Positions 38,224 to 46,976 of a stretch of 64,000 bases of DNA are shown piece by piece. Position 1 is the stretch's first letter. Every line of letters starts with the position of its first letter. The stretch lies in the NCBI RefSeq assembly GCF_014395785.1, contig NZ_CP060713.1:1082501-1146500 (forward strand). Reading direction: 5' to 3'. This stretch comes from Nocardioides mesophilus. GTDB taxonomy: Bacteria > Actinomycetota > Actinomycetes > Propionibacteriales > Nocardioidaceae. The notes below the pieces were generated by a model. That model worked only from the letters and a program-made list of their open reading frames with translations. It did not search any database and was not told the origin of the DNA. The position numbers were made by a program, and so were the translations under genes.

Positions 38224-38307
38224 CGTGGCGGCTGGGCCGCCCGGATGCGTGGATTTCACTCCGGGCGGGCTATTCCGGACACAGCGCGCCTCCGACACAC
38301 TGGCTCG

Positions 38308-38745
38308 ATGAAGGCTCTCGTGACGGTCGTGGCGCTGCTCGGCGCCCTCGCCGCCGTGACTGCCGGGGTGCTCCCGGCGCTGTCGGTGACGCTCGACGGC
38401 CGCGCTGACGTGACCAGCGCCAGGGCGGCCGTCGCGGCCGGGCCCGCACCGGCCGCCCGGGGCCGGGAGAAGCACGAGAAGAAGAACCGGCCAGAGCCGG
38501 GGTGGATGCGCCACCAGCACGGGCCGGCCAGCCACGGCCGGCTCATGCGCGCCTGGGCGCACTGCGTTGCCGAGCACGCATCGGCCCGCCGGGACGGCGG
38601 CGACGACGGCCGTGGGGACGCCGGGGGCTCCGAGGACCGGTTCGACCCGGAGTCTGCCTGCGGCACCCGTCCGGTCCCTCCGGGTCGGCAGCACCGACCG
38701 GGTGACACCGGCGAACAGCCGGACCGGGACGGCGACGAGCGCTGA
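38308..38745 (+). CDS. Putative secreted hypothetical protein, 145 aa
   Basis: Begins with a clear signal-peptide-like segment (MKALVTVVALLGALAAVTAGVLPALS). The mature part is hydrophilic and charged, with a Lys-rich patch (REKHEKKNRPE), a His-rich patch (WMRHQHGPASHGRLMRAWAHC) and an acidic low-complexity tail. Codon positions look coding. No family recognised; the gene is supported by signal peptide, base composition and tidy fit between neighbours. Confidence 0.6.
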   Translation: MKALVTVVALLGALAAVTAGVLPALSVTLDGRADVTSARAAVAAGPAPAARGREKHEKKNRPEPGWMRHQHGPASHGRLMRAWAHCVAEHASARRDGGDDGRGDAGGSEDRFDPESACGTRPVPPGRQHRPGDTGEQPDRDGDER

Positions 38746-38776
38746 GGCGCGCCACGGCGCCGGCCGCGGCCGGGGG

Positions 38777-39055
38777 TCAGCCGCCGGCGACGGCGGGGAT
38801 CACCGAGACCTGGGCCCCCTCGGGGGTGGCCGTGTCGAGCGCCTCGAGGAACCGGACGTCGTCGTTGCCGACGTAGACGTTCACGAACCTGCGGATCGCG
38901 CCCTGGTCGTCGAGGATCCGGGCCTTGATGCCGGGGTGGTGGGCGTCGAGGTCCTCAAGCACCTCGGCCAGGGTGCCGCCGGAGGCGGGCACCTCGGACT
39001 GCCCCCCGGTGTAGGTGCGCAGGATGGTCGGGATACGGACCGAGACGGTGCTCAT
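38777..39055 (-). CDS. CysO-like MoaD/ThiS-family sulfur carrier protein, 92 aa
   Basis: Ubiquitin-like beta-grasp protein. VRIPTILRTYTGGQ, RRFVNVYVGNDDVRF and the C-terminal VSVIPAVAGG closely resemble mycobacterial CysO, whose terminal Gly-Gly is thiocarboxylated to donate sulfur for cysteine synthesis. The usual partners (CysM, Mec) are not in the window; the gene instead follows thrC by 40 bases in the same SAM-riboswitch-controlled unit, which suggests a sulfur-transfer role in methionine-linked metabolism (inferred). Confidence 0.9.
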   Translation of the reverse strand: MSTVSVRIPTILRTYTGGQSEVPASGGTLAEVLEDLDAHHPGIKARILDDQGAIRRFVNVYVGNDDVRFLEALDTATPEGAQVSVIPAVAGG

Positions 39056-39095
39056 GCGGGGCTCCTCTGGGACGGTCGGGACGGCGGGGCGGCGC

Positions 39096-40394
39096 TCAGG
39101 CCAGGCCGGTCGCGGTGAAGGCGGCGTAGCTCGGGTCGATCGTGGCGGCCGGGCCGACCCGGTCCGCGATCGCGTCGAGGGTCTTGAGGCCGTCGCCGGT
39201 GTTGAAGACCACCGTCTCGGCGTCCGGGTCGAGCTGGCCGGTCTCCACGAGCTTCTTCAGGGTAGCGATGGTGACGCCGCCGGCGGTCTCGGCGAAGATC
39301 CCCTCGGTGCGCGCGAGCAGCTGGATGCCGTCGCGGACCTCCTCGTCGGTGACGTCCTCGACGGCCCCGCCGGTGCGCCGGGTCACGTCGAGCACGTAGG
39401 GCCCGTCGGCCGGGTTGCCGATCGCGAGCGACTTGGCGATGGTGTCCGGCCGGACCGGGCGTACGACGTCGTGGCCGGACTTGAAGGCCGCCGACACCGG
39501 CGAGCAGCCGGTCGCCTGGGCGCCGTACACCTTGTAGGGCGTCTCCTCGACCAGCCCGAGGCGGGCCAGCTCGGTGAAGCCCTTGTCGATCTTGGTCAGC
39601 TGCGCGCCGGAGGCGACGGGCACGACCACCTGCTGCGGGAGCCGCCAGCCGAGCTGCTCGGCGACCTCGTAGGCCAGCGTCTTGGAGCCCTCGGCGTAGT
39701 AGGGGCGGACGTTGACGTTGACGAACGCCCAGCCCTCCTCCTCGCCGGCGATCTCCGAGGCGAGCCGGTTCACGTCGTCGTAGTTGCCGTTCACGGCGAC
39801 CAGCGAGTCGGTGTAGACGGCGCTGGTGAGCACCTTAGCCCGCTCCAGGTCGGCGGGGATGAACACCACGGTCTTCATCCCGGCGCGGGCCCCGGCGGCG
39901 GCGACGGCGTTGGCGAGGTTGCCGGTCGAGGGGCAGGCGAACACCGTCATCCCGAGCTCGCGGGCCGCGGACAGGGCGACCGCGACGACGCGGTCCTTGA
40001 AGGAGTGCGTCGGGTTGCCGGAGTCGTCCTTCACCCAGAGGTTCTTCATGCCGAGCGCGCGGCCGAGGTTGTCGGCCTTCAGCAGCCGGGTGAAGCCGGG
40101 CTCCATGTTCGGCGAGGAGGCGATGTCGGTGGGCACCGGCAGCAGCGCCTGGTAGCGCCAGATGTTCTTCGGCCCGGCCTCGATCTCGGCGCGGGTGATG
40201 CTCGGGTAGTCGTAGGCGATCTCCAGGGGCCCGAAACACTCCTGACAGGCGTAGAACGGGCCGAGCTCCTGGGTGGCGCCGCACTCGCGGCAGACCAGGT
40301 TGCGCGCGTTCCCGAAGGCGCCGTCGCGGAGGTGGCGGCCGGCCGCGCTGGGGCCGGTGCTGCCGGTGCTGGTGTCGAGGACTGACGTGCTCAA
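39096..40394 (-). CDS. thrC: Threonine synthase, 432 aa
   Basis: PLP enzyme making threonine from O-phosphohomoserine. NPTHSFKDRVVAVA carries the Schiff-base Lys, and CPSTGNLANAVAAAGARAG binds the PLP phosphate. An N-terminal Cys4 element (LVCRECGATQE and ACQECFG) gives a rubredoxin-like zinc knuckle. The TTG at 40394 is the likely start: AAGGAG stands at proper spacing, while the in-frame ATG at 40412 lies inside the last stem of the riboswitch. Controlled by SAM. Confidence 0.93.
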   Translation of the reverse strand: MSTSVLDTSTGSTGPSAAGRHLRDGAFGNARNLVCRECGATQELGPFYACQECFGPLEIAYDYPSITRAEIEAGPKNIWRYQALLPVPTDIASSPNMEPGFTRLLKADNLGRALGMKNLWVKDDSGNPTHSFKDRVVAVALSAARELGMTVFACPSTGNLANAVAAAGARAGMKTVVFIPADLERAKVLTSAVYTDSLVAVNGNYDDVNRLASEIAGEEEGWAFVNVNVRPYYAEGSKTLAYEVAEQLGWRLPQQVVVPVASGAQLTKIDKGFTELARLGLVEETPYKVYGAQATGCSPVSAAFKSGHDVVRPVRPDTIAKSLAIGNPADGPYVLDVTRRTGGAVEDVTDEEVRDGIQLLARTEGIFAETAGGVTIATLKKLVETGQLDPDAETVVFNTGDGLKTLDAIADRVGPAATIDPSYAAFTATGLA

Positions 40395-40407
40395 GAAGGG
40401 TCTCCTT

Positions 40408-40552
40408 CTCATCTTCCCCGCTCGCCGGCTCTCGGCAACGGGACGGAATTAGCACCGTGGCCGCACGACGTCCGCGTCTCTCGCGGAGGTCGTCGCGGCG
40501 GGTTGCCGGGGCTTCGTCGGGCCGTGTCCCTCTGCCCCTCTTGATGAGCAGG
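40408..40552 (-). promoter_or_regulatory. SAM riboswitch (S-box type) upstream of thrC
   Basis: On the minus strand: P1 5' strand CTCATC (40548-40543), the AAGAG...AGGGA core, GGCCCGACGAAGCCCCGGCAACC-type segment with GGCAACC at 40507-40501, then GGTGCTAATTCC around 40453-40445, and P1 3' strand GATGAG (40413-40408). These are the conserved S-box core elements. The thrC ribosome binding site AAGGAG follows directly after P1, so control of translation initiation is likely. SAM-I and SAM-IV share this core; which class it is needs structural alignment. Confidence 0.88.
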
Positions 40553-40556
40553 CACC

Positions 40557-40586
40557 ACTGTAGGTAGCCGTCTCAGGATGTGTACA
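40557..40586 (-). promoter_or_regulatory. Promoter of the thrC riboswitch transcript
   Basis: -35 TGTACA (40586-40581), 18-bp spacer, -10 TACAGT (40562-40557). Predicted +1 is near 40550, immediately at the 5' edge of the riboswitch P1 stem. Confidence 0.55.
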
Positions 40587-40690
40587 GCAGGTCCACCATC
40601 CGAGACATGGTGTCCCGCTGCTCAGACCGACGCGCCGTCCGAGGGCCCCGGCGCCGCCCCGGAACCGGGACTCCGGGCACCATGGACCCC

Positions 40691-41122
40691 ATGGACAGGT
40701 GGCGCCTGCGGCAGGTGCTCAACGGCGTGAACGGGTCGACCGCGCTCGGTCTGGTCGTGGCCCGGGCCGGTCGGGCCCGGCTTGCGCCGGGGCCGCGCCA
40801 CCTCCTGCTGGCCACCGGCTACCGGCTGCCGCTGCCGGTCGCCTCGGCCTTCACGCTGGGCAACGTCGTGCTGACCCGCCACGACGAGGACTGGCTGGCC
40901 CGGCGACCGCTGCTGCTCGCGCACGAGGAGCGGCACACCTGGCAGTACGCCGCCTGCCTGGGGCTGCCGATGCTGCCGCTGTACGCCGTCGCTGCCGGCT
41001 GGTCGCTGCTGCGCGGCAGCGACCCGGCCACCCACAACGCCTTCGAGCGGCTCGCCGGGCTGGCCGACGGCGGCTACCCGCTGCTCAGCGCCCGGGAGCG
41101 GCGGCGCGCGCCAGCTGCCTGA
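40691..41122 (+). CDS. Hypothetical protein with HExxHxxQ motif, 143 aa
   Basis: LLLAHEERHTWQYAACLG contains HExxHxxQ, the zinc-site pattern seen in DUF4157-like metallopeptidases. Hydrophobic stretches flank it (ASAFTLGNVVL and LGLPMLPLYAVAAGWSLL), so it may be membrane-associated. Proteolytic activity is not established; no other catalytic element is obvious. ATG at 40682 is an alternative start three codons upstream. The 3' end overlaps the convergent otsB gene by 38 bp. Confidence 0.72.
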   Translation: MDRWRLRQVLNGVNGSTALGLVVARAGRARLAPGPRHLLLATGYRLPLPVASAFTLGNVVLTRHDEDWLARRPLLLAHEERHTWQYAACLGLPMLPLYAVAAGWSLLRGSDPATHNAFERLAGLADGGYPLLSARERRRAPAA

Positions 41123-41932
41123 GCAGACCGAGCACGCCCTCGGGACCCGGCACCACCAGGTCGGCGATCTCGGCGAGGGCCTGCTCCTCGGCCGAGCCCG
41201 AGCAGACCAGCAGCACCGGCAGTCCCTGGTCGCGGTAGGAGCGGGCCGCCTCGAACGCCTCGAGGTCGCCGAGGTCGTCGCCGGCGAAGAGCACCGCCCC
41301 CGCGTCGACGTCGGCGACCGCCTGGCGCAGCGCGTGACCCTTGTGCATCCCGGGGGCCCGGACCTCCAGGACCAGCCGGCCCGGCTCCAGGGCCAGGCCG
41401 TGGCGCTCGGCGGCGTCGGTGAGCCGCGGCTGCAGCCGGGCGAACGCGGCCGCGGGCTCCGCGAGCCGGCGGGTGTGCACCGCGACCGCCAGCCCCTTGT
41501 GCTCGACGAAGGCCTCGCCGGCGTCCGCGTCCGCCAGCAGCGCCGGCAGCTCCTCGAGGAAGGCCGCCAGCCCGGCGGGCACCTCCGGGCTGCTGAAGGA
41601 CCGGCCCCGGGAGTCCCACTGCTCGTTGCCGTACTGCCCGCGCACCATCAGCAGCGCCTCGGGGGCAGCGCGTCGGCGACCTCCTCGAGCCGGCCCAGCT
41701 CGACCACCTGGCGGGCCGGCCGGCCGGTGATCACCGCGACGGCCCGGACCCGGCTGGCCAGCTCGACGAGCACCTCGGGGCCGTCGGGATGGATCCGGGC
41801 CCGGTCGGGGTCCTCGACGATCGGGGCCAGCGTGCCGTCGAAGTCGAGGCCGACGAGCGCCTCACGCGCGACGCCGGCCACGGCGTCGTACCGGGAGCGG
41901 GCCTGCGGGTCGAGCACCTCGATCGCGTCCAT
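41085..41932 (-). pseudogene. otsB: Trehalose-6-phosphate phosphatase OtsB, frame broken by one missing base
   Basis: HAD-superfamily phosphatase for the second step of trehalose synthesis; the OtsA partner is at 52327-53769. The N-terminal part has the nucleophile motif VGLDFDGTLAPIVEDPDRARIHPD and VAVITGRPARQVVEL. The frame is lost at the G run 41661-41665 and resumes as GQYGNEQWDSRG; KGHALR and LFAGDDLGDLEAF (HAD motifs III-IV) follow. One added base restores 282 aa. Likely a sequencing error. MDAIEVL at 41932 is the preferred start. Confidence 0.87.
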
Positions 41933-41983
41933 GGCCCCACCCAACCACGACGCCGCGGAGCGCGCAGCCCGCGGTCGCGGGGC

Positions 41984-42532
41984 TCAGCCGTCGTAGTCGC
42001 TGGTGAGGATCACCGTCAGCCGGTCCAGGCGCATCTCGCCCTGTGCGGGCATCAGCCGCGTGATGCCCAGGTCGCGGCCGAGCAGCTTGGCCTCCGCGCT
42101 CAGCCGGGCCGGGTAGTAGACGGTGCTGGCCGGGATGGTGCCGTACCAGTTGTCGGAGCCGACGACCTGCCAGCCCGCGCCCTGGGCACGGGCGGCGGTG
42201 CTGCCGGCGAGGCCGCTGATCCCGGAGTTGTTGTAGACCTCGACGTAGGTCTCGCCGCGCTTGACCGGCGGGCTCTTCGGCGGCTTCGGCTTCTTCTCGC
42301 GCTTCTCGCGGATGACCGGCTCGGGAGCCTTGCTGACCGGGGTCACGCTGGGCTGCGCCGAGCTGGCCACCGGGGCGGCCGACTGCTGCGGCTCGGGCTG
42401 GTCGGAGCCGGTGGTCAGGAAGGCGACACCGGCGACCACGACCGCGCCCGCGGAGAGCAGCGCGACGGGTGAGGTGAGGGCCATCCCCCGCTGGTCGAGG
42501 ACGCGGCGGCCCAGCCGTGTCGTGCGGCCCAT
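41984..42532 (-). CDS. LytR C-terminal domain protein, 182 aa
   Basis: One N-terminal membrane helix (LTSPVALLSAGAVVVAGVAFLTT, about residues 19-41), a Pro/Ser/Lys-rich spacer, and a C-terminal LytR_C domain (TYVEVYNNSGISGLAGSTAARAQGAGWQVVG). The domain is found outside the membrane in actinobacterial cell-wall proteins, but this protein lacks the LCP catalytic domain. It starts one base after the DUF3263 stop; this pair is a conserved actinobacterial arrangement. Confidence 0.88.
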   Translation of the reverse strand: MGRTTRLGRRVLDQRGMALTSPVALLSAGAVVVAGVAFLTTGSDQPEPQQSAAPVASSAQPSVTPVSKAPEPVIREKREKKPKPPKSPPVKRGETYVEVYNNSGISGLAGSTAARAQGAGWQVVGSDNWYGTIPASTVYYPARLSAEAKLLGRDLGITRLMPAQGEMRLDRLTVILTSDYDG

Positions 42533-42533
42533 C

Positions 42534-42833
42534 TCAGACCTCGAAGCCGAGGCGGCGGGCGGAGCGGGCCCGCTGACGGGCGGCGCGCAGCCGGCGCAGC
42601 CGTCGCACCAGGAGCGGGTCGAACGCGATGGCCTCGGGACGGTCGATCAGGGCGTTGAGCACCTGGTAGTACCGGGTGGAGGACATGTCGAACTTGTCGC
42701 GGACCGCCTGCTCCTTGGCGCCGGCGTACTTCCACCACTGGCGCTCGAAGTTCAGGATCTCGCGGTCGCGCTCGGACAGCTCCTCGCCGATCGCGGCGTC
42801 GGGTCCGTCGGGCAGTGCGTTCGCGGCGTCCAT
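42534..42833 (-). CDS. DUF3263 family protein, 99 aa
   Basis: Small basic helical protein: LSERDREILNFERQWWKYAGAKEQAVRDKFDMSSTRYYQVLNALIDRPEA is the DUF3263 signature and resembles a helix-turn-helix, so DNA binding is plausible. The C-terminus is Arg-rich. Conserved next to LytR_C genes in actinobacteria; function unknown. Confidence 0.9.
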   Translation of the reverse strand: MDAANALPDGPDAAIGEELSERDREILNFERQWWKYAGAKEQAVRDKFDMSSTRYYQVLNALIDRPEAIAFDPLLVRRLRRLRAARQRARSARRLGFEV

Positions 42834-43046
42834 GTGTCGACTCCTGGGTCTGGCGGTGGTGGTGTCCGGGGCGGTGCGGGACCGTTCCCGACTCCTCGCG
42901 CCCCATCGTAGGCGACGAACCACAACCATGTCATTCGCTCGGGCGAGTCTGGTCCCGTGTCGCGCCGGGGCGCCTGGGAACGCCCGCGTGACGCCACCGA
43001 CGCGGTCGGACGGGCGCCGGGAGCCACCTCGGGGAACAATGACCGG

Positions 43047-44105
43047 GTGACCAGCCTCCTCGCCGACCTGCCCCCGCTCGACGTCGCCGCCGGCCCCCGG
43101 GTCGCCGCCCCGCTGCCCGCGGACCGCCCGGTCCGCTGGGGGGTGCTGGCCACCGGGAAGATCGCCACCACCTTCGCCCGGAACCTGGCGCAGGCCGACG
43201 GGTGCGAGGTCACCGCGGTCGCCGCCCGGCGCCTGGAGTCCGCCGTGCGGTTCGCCGCCGAGCACGGCATCGGCACCGCCTACGGCGACTACCGGGCGCT
43301 GGTGGAGGACCCCGAGGTCGACGTCGTGTACGTCGCCACTCCGCACGCGCTGCACAAGGAGCACGTGATGCTCGCCTTCGAGGCCGGCAAGCCGGTGCTG
43401 TGCGAGAAGGCGATCACGCTGACCGGCGACGACGCCGCCGAGCTGGCCGCGGAGGCCCGGGCCCGCGGCCTGTTCCTCATGGAGGCGATGTGGATGCGCT
43501 GCCTGCCGATGATCCGTCGGCTCGGCCAGCTCGTCGACAGCGGCGCGATCGGCGAGGTCCGGCAGGTCCGCGCCGACCTCGGCTTCCGGGTCGACAAGCC
43601 GCCGACCGACCGGCTGCTCGACCCCGCGCTCGGCGGCGGCGCGCTGCTCGACATGGGGATCTACCCGCTGACCTTCGCCCACCTGTTCCTCGGCGAGCCC
43701 GCCCACGTGGCGGCCACCGCCGGGCTGTCCGGGAGCGGCGTCGACCTCGACATCGCGATGGTGCAGTCCTACGCCTCGGGCGCGATCGCCGCGCTGACCG
43801 CGTCGATGACCTCACTGTCGCCGCGCACCGCCTCGATCGCCACCGACCTGGGCCGTCTCGACTTCGGCGAGGCGTTCCACCACCCCCGGACGGTCACCTG
43901 GACCGGCGCCGACGGCAGCACCGAGACGCTGCACGAGCCGTTCCTCGGCACCGGCCTGGTGCACGAGGCGCTCGAGGTCGTCCGGTGCCTGCGCAACGGG
44001 GAGATCGAGAGCCCGCTGGTGCCGCTGGACGAGACCGTGGCGCTGATGCGGCAGATGGACGTGATCCGCCGTCAGGTCGGGGTCCGCTACGCCGCGGACC
44101 GCTGA
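43047..44105 (+). CDS. Gfo/Idh/MocA family NAD(P)-dependent oxidoreductase, 352 aa
   Basis: After a 30-residue N-terminal extension, the Rossmann domain begins RWGVLATGKIATTFARNL (GxGxIA pattern with Thr in place of the second Gly). GKPVLCEKAITL contains the EKP-like motif with its Lys, here EKA. The C-terminal alpha/beta domain includes GGGALLDMGIYPL. Probable sugar or polyol dehydrogenase; substrate unknown. The GTG at 43047 is chosen; the frame extends upstream without coding character. Confidence 0.85.
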   Translation: MTSLLADLPPLDVAAGPRVAAPLPADRPVRWGVLATGKIATTFARNLAQADGCEVTAVAARRLESAVRFAAEHGIGTAYGDYRALVEDPEVDVVYVATPHALHKEHVMLAFEAGKPVLCEKAITLTGDDAAELAAEARARGLFLMEAMWMRCLPMIRRLGQLVDSGAIGEVRQVRADLGFRVDKPPTDRLLDPALGGGALLDMGIYPLTFAHLFLGEPAHVAATAGLSGSGVDLDIAMVQSYASGAIAALTASMTSLSPRTASIATDLGRLDFGEAFHHPRTVTWTGADGSTETLHEPFLGTGLVHEALEVVRCLRNGEIESPLVPLDETVALMRQMDVIRRQVGVRYAADR

Positions 44106-44106
44106 C

Positions 44107-44125
44107 CCCCGGACCGGGCCCGGGG
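44107..44125 (+). terminator. Hairpin after the Gfo/Idh/MocA gene
   Basis: CCCCGG (44107-44112) and CCGGGG (44120-44125) flank a seven-base loop, directly after the stop codon. Short stem and no U-tract. The rest of the 200-bp gap to the next gene has only a weak -10 candidate (TACGTT, 44265-44270). Confidence 0.4.
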
Positions 44126-44305
44126 CACCCCGGGACGTGCCTGGGCGCCCGGATGTGACGAGAACATGACGATTGTTGCAACGAGCGGCCGCTGAACCTT
44201 GCGGTCCCGTGACAGCTGACGCCATACCCCTGCGGTGACCTTCCTCACCCGGTCCGCCGCTGCCTACGTTGACGCCTCCACCCATCCCGATCCCTGGAGG
44301 CGACG

Positions 44306-45940
44306 ATGCGCACTCACCGAGGACTGCGCCTGTCCGCGGGCCTGGTGGCAGCAGCGATGCTGCTCACCGCCTGCGGACAGGACTCCGGCGACGACGGGGG
44401 CTCGACCTCCGGCGCGTCGGGCGGAGGCTTCTCCGTCTACGTCTGCGAGCCCGAGCACCTGGTCCCGCAGAACACCAACGAGACCTGTGGCGCCGAGGTG
44501 CTGAACGCGCTGTTCACGCCGCTGGTCAACTTCGACCCCGAGACCTCCGACCCGCTGTGGGGCGAGGACAGCGACGACGCCGTCGCCGCCTCGGTCGAGT
44601 CCGAGGACCAGCAGAACTGGACGATCACCCTCAAGGAGGGCTGGACGTTCCACAACGGCGAGCCGGTCGACGCGGCCTCCTACGTCCGCGCCTGGAACGC
44701 CGGCGCCTACAGCCCCAACGCCTACGGCAACTCCTACTTCTTCGAGAACATCGTCGGCTATGACGACCTGCAGGCCCCCGAGGGCGGCGGCGAGCCGAAG
44801 GCCACCGAGATGTCGGGGCTGAAGGTGGTCGACGACCAGACCTTCACCGTCGAGCTGAAGGCACCGTTCAGCCAGTTCCCGCTGACCATCGGCTACACCG
44901 CCTTCTACCCGCTGCCCAAGGCCTACGAGGACGACCCCAAGGCGTTCGAGGAGCAGCCGATCGGCAACGGCCCGTTCCAGATGGACGGCTCGTGGGAGCA
45001 CAACCAGCAGATCAAGGTGAAGCGCTACGAGAACTACGGCGGCGAGGCGGCCAAGGCCGACGAGGTGACGTTCGCCATCTACTCCGACGTGAACACCGCC
45101 TACAACGACCTGCTCGCCGGCAACCTCGACGTCATGGACGCGGTGCCGCCCGAGCGGATCGCCGACGCGAAGGCCCAGTTCGGCGACCGCTTCATCGAGC
45201 GGCCGAGCTCGTCGTTCACCTACGTCGGCTACCCGCTCTACGACCCGGCGTTCCAGGACGTCCGGCTGCGCAAGGCGATCTCGATGGCGATCGACCGCGA
45301 GGCGATCATCAAGGCGATCTTCAACGGCTCCTTCACGCCGGCGAAGTCCCTGGTCTCCCCGGTGGTCGCCGGCTCCCGGGGTGACCCGTGCGGCGAGGCG
45401 TGCAGCTACAACCCGGAGAAGGCCAAGGAGCTGTTCGACGCCGCCGGCGGCTACGACGGCACGCTGACGCTGTGGTTCAACAGCGGCGCCGGCCACGAGG
45501 CCTGGATGGAGTCGGTCTCCAACCAGCTGCGCAGCAACCTCGGCATCGAGAACATCAAGTTCAAGTCCCTCGAGTTCGCGGAGTACCTCGCGCTGCTCGA
45601 CGCCGAGAAGGTCACCGGGCCGTTCCGGCTCGGCTGGGTCATGGACTACCCCAGCCCGCAGAACTACCTGGAGCCGATCTACAGCACCTCGGGCTCGTCG
45701 AACAACTTCGGCTACTCGAACAAGAAGGTCGACGCGCTGATCGAGAAGGGCAACGCGGCCGAGACCGTCGAGGCGGGCATCGAGTTCTACCAGCAGGCCG
45801 AGGACCTGATCCTCGCGGACATGCCGAACATCCCGATGTGGTTCGGGCAGGTCCAGGCCGCGCACACGGAGAACGTCGAGAACGTCGTGATCGACGCCTT
45901 CACCCGGGTGAACGTCTCCGACATCGAGGTCGTCGGCTAG
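44306..45940 (+). CDS. Peptide/oligopeptide ABC transporter substrate-binding lipoprotein, 544 aa
   Basis: SBP_bac_5 family extracellular binding protein. Signal peptide with lipobox LTAC (Cys23). Family features include NETCGAEVLNALFTPLVNF, WTITLKEGWTFHNGEPVDAASYVRAW and AISMAIDREAIIKAIFNG. GGAGG precedes the ATG. It heads a five-gene importer operon; a stable hairpin separates it from the permease genes. Typical ligands are di- or oligopeptides; specificity cannot be read. Confidence 0.94.
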   Translation: MRTHRGLRLSAGLVAAAMLLTACGQDSGDDGGSTSGASGGGFSVYVCEPEHLVPQNTNETCGAEVLNALFTPLVNFDPETSDPLWGEDSDDAVAASVESEDQQNWTITLKEGWTFHNGEPVDAASYVRAWNAGAYSPNAYGNSYFFENIVGYDDLQAPEGGGEPKATEMSGLKVVDDQTFTVELKAPFSQFPLTIGYTAFYPLPKAYEDDPKAFEEQPIGNGPFQMDGSWEHNQQIKVKRYENYGGEAAKADEVTFAIYSDVNTAYNDLLAGNLDVMDAVPPERIADAKAQFGDRFIERPSSSFTYVGYPLYDPAFQDVRLRKAISMAIDREAIIKAIFNGSFTPAKSLVSPVVAGSRGDPCGEACSYNPEKAKELFDAAGGYDGTLTLWFNSGAGHEAWMESVSNQLRSNLGIENIKFKSLEFAEYLALLDAEKVTGPFRLGWVMDYPSPQNYLEPIYSTSGSSNNFGYSNKKVDALIEKGNAAETVEAGIEFYQQAEDLILADMPNIPMWFGQVQAAHTENVENVVIDAFTRVNVSDIEVVG

Positions 45941-45956
45941 CACCCCCGGAACCGGC

Positions 45957-45999
45957 CCTCCCGGGCAGCCGCTCCCTCCTCCCCAGGCTGCCCGGGAGG
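45957..45999 (+). other. Intercistronic hairpin between binding protein and permease genes
   Basis: CCTCCCGGGCAGCC and its perfect complement form a 14-bp stem with a 15-base loop, 17 bases after the stop. In ABC operons such hairpins act as partial terminators or mRNA stabilisers, keeping the binding protein in excess. Confidence 0.75.
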
Positions 46000-46053
46000 A
46001 CCACCTCTCGCTCCTTCCCCTGCTCCCACTCGCTCTCGACCAGGAGGTCCCCC

Positions 46054-46976
46054 ATGGGTCGCTACGTGGTGCGGCGGCTTCTCCAGGCGATCCCGGTGTT
46101 CATCGGGACCACCTTCATCATCTTCGCGCTCGTCTACGCGCTGCCCGGCGACCCGATCCGGGCGCTGGCCGGCGACAAGCCGATCTCGCCGTCGGTCTAC
46201 GCCGAGCTGCAGGACCGCTACAACCTCGACGACCCGTTGCTGGTCCAGTACGGCAAGTACATGGCCGGCCTCGTCCAGGGCGACTTCGGGGAGAGCTTCC
46301 GCGGCCGTGAGGTCTCCGAGATCATGGCCGAGCGGTTCCCGGTCACGGTCAAGCTGGCCCTGGTCGCCTTCGGGTTCGAGATCCTGATCGGCATCGCCGC
46401 CGGCGTGCTCGCCGGGCTGCGCAAGGGCTCCTACATCGACAACCTGGTGCTGCTCAGCACGACGCTGGTGGTCTCGGTGCCGGTCTTCGTGCTCGGGTTC
46501 ACCGCCCAGATCCTGCTGGGGGTGAAGCTCGGCTGGTTCCCGATCGCCGGGGTCTCCCAGGGCTGGTACAGCTACCTGCTCCCGGGCTGGTACTCGGCGC
46601 GATCTCGCTGGCGTACGTCGCCCGGCTGACCCGGACCAGCCTCGTGGAGAACCTGCGGGCCGACTACGTCCGCACCGCGACGGCCAAGGGGCTGACCCGC
46701 GGTCGGGTGGTCGGGCGGCACGCGCTGCGCAACTCGCTGATTCCGGTGGTGACCTACCTGGGCATCGACCTGGGGGCGCTGATGGGCGGCGCGATCATCA
46801 CCGAGGGCATCTTCAACCTGCCCGGCATCGGCCAGCAGGTCTTCCTCTCGGTCCGCACCCAGGAGGGGCCCGTCGTGGTCGGCATCGTGACCGCGCTGGT
46901 GCTGGTCTTCATCCTGGCCAACCTGGTCGTCGACCTTCTCTACGCCGTACTCGACCCGAGGATCCGCTATGAGTGA
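46054..46976 (+). pseudogene. Peptide ABC transporter permease (DppB/OppB type), frame broken by one missing base
   Basis: Starts MGRYVVRRLLQAIPVFIGTTFIIFALVYALPGDP, the standard DppB N-terminus, after CAGGAGGT. The first four helices are in frame through SQGWYSYLLPG; the frame is lost at CCCGGG (46581-46586) and continues as AYVARLTRTSLVENLRADYVRTATAKGL (the EAA loop) to the C-terminus. Adding one base gives 307 aa, the normal length. It overlaps the next permease by eight bases. Confidence 0.88.

Noticed and set aside
40395-40412. ATG at 40412 as the thrC start
   Set aside because: It lies in the closing stem of the SAM riboswitch, and the ribosome binding site is downstream of it; TTG 40394 fits.
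46644-46976. Separate small permease gene
   Set aside because: It is the C-terminal half of the DppB-type permease; a single missing base at 46581-46586 splits the frame.
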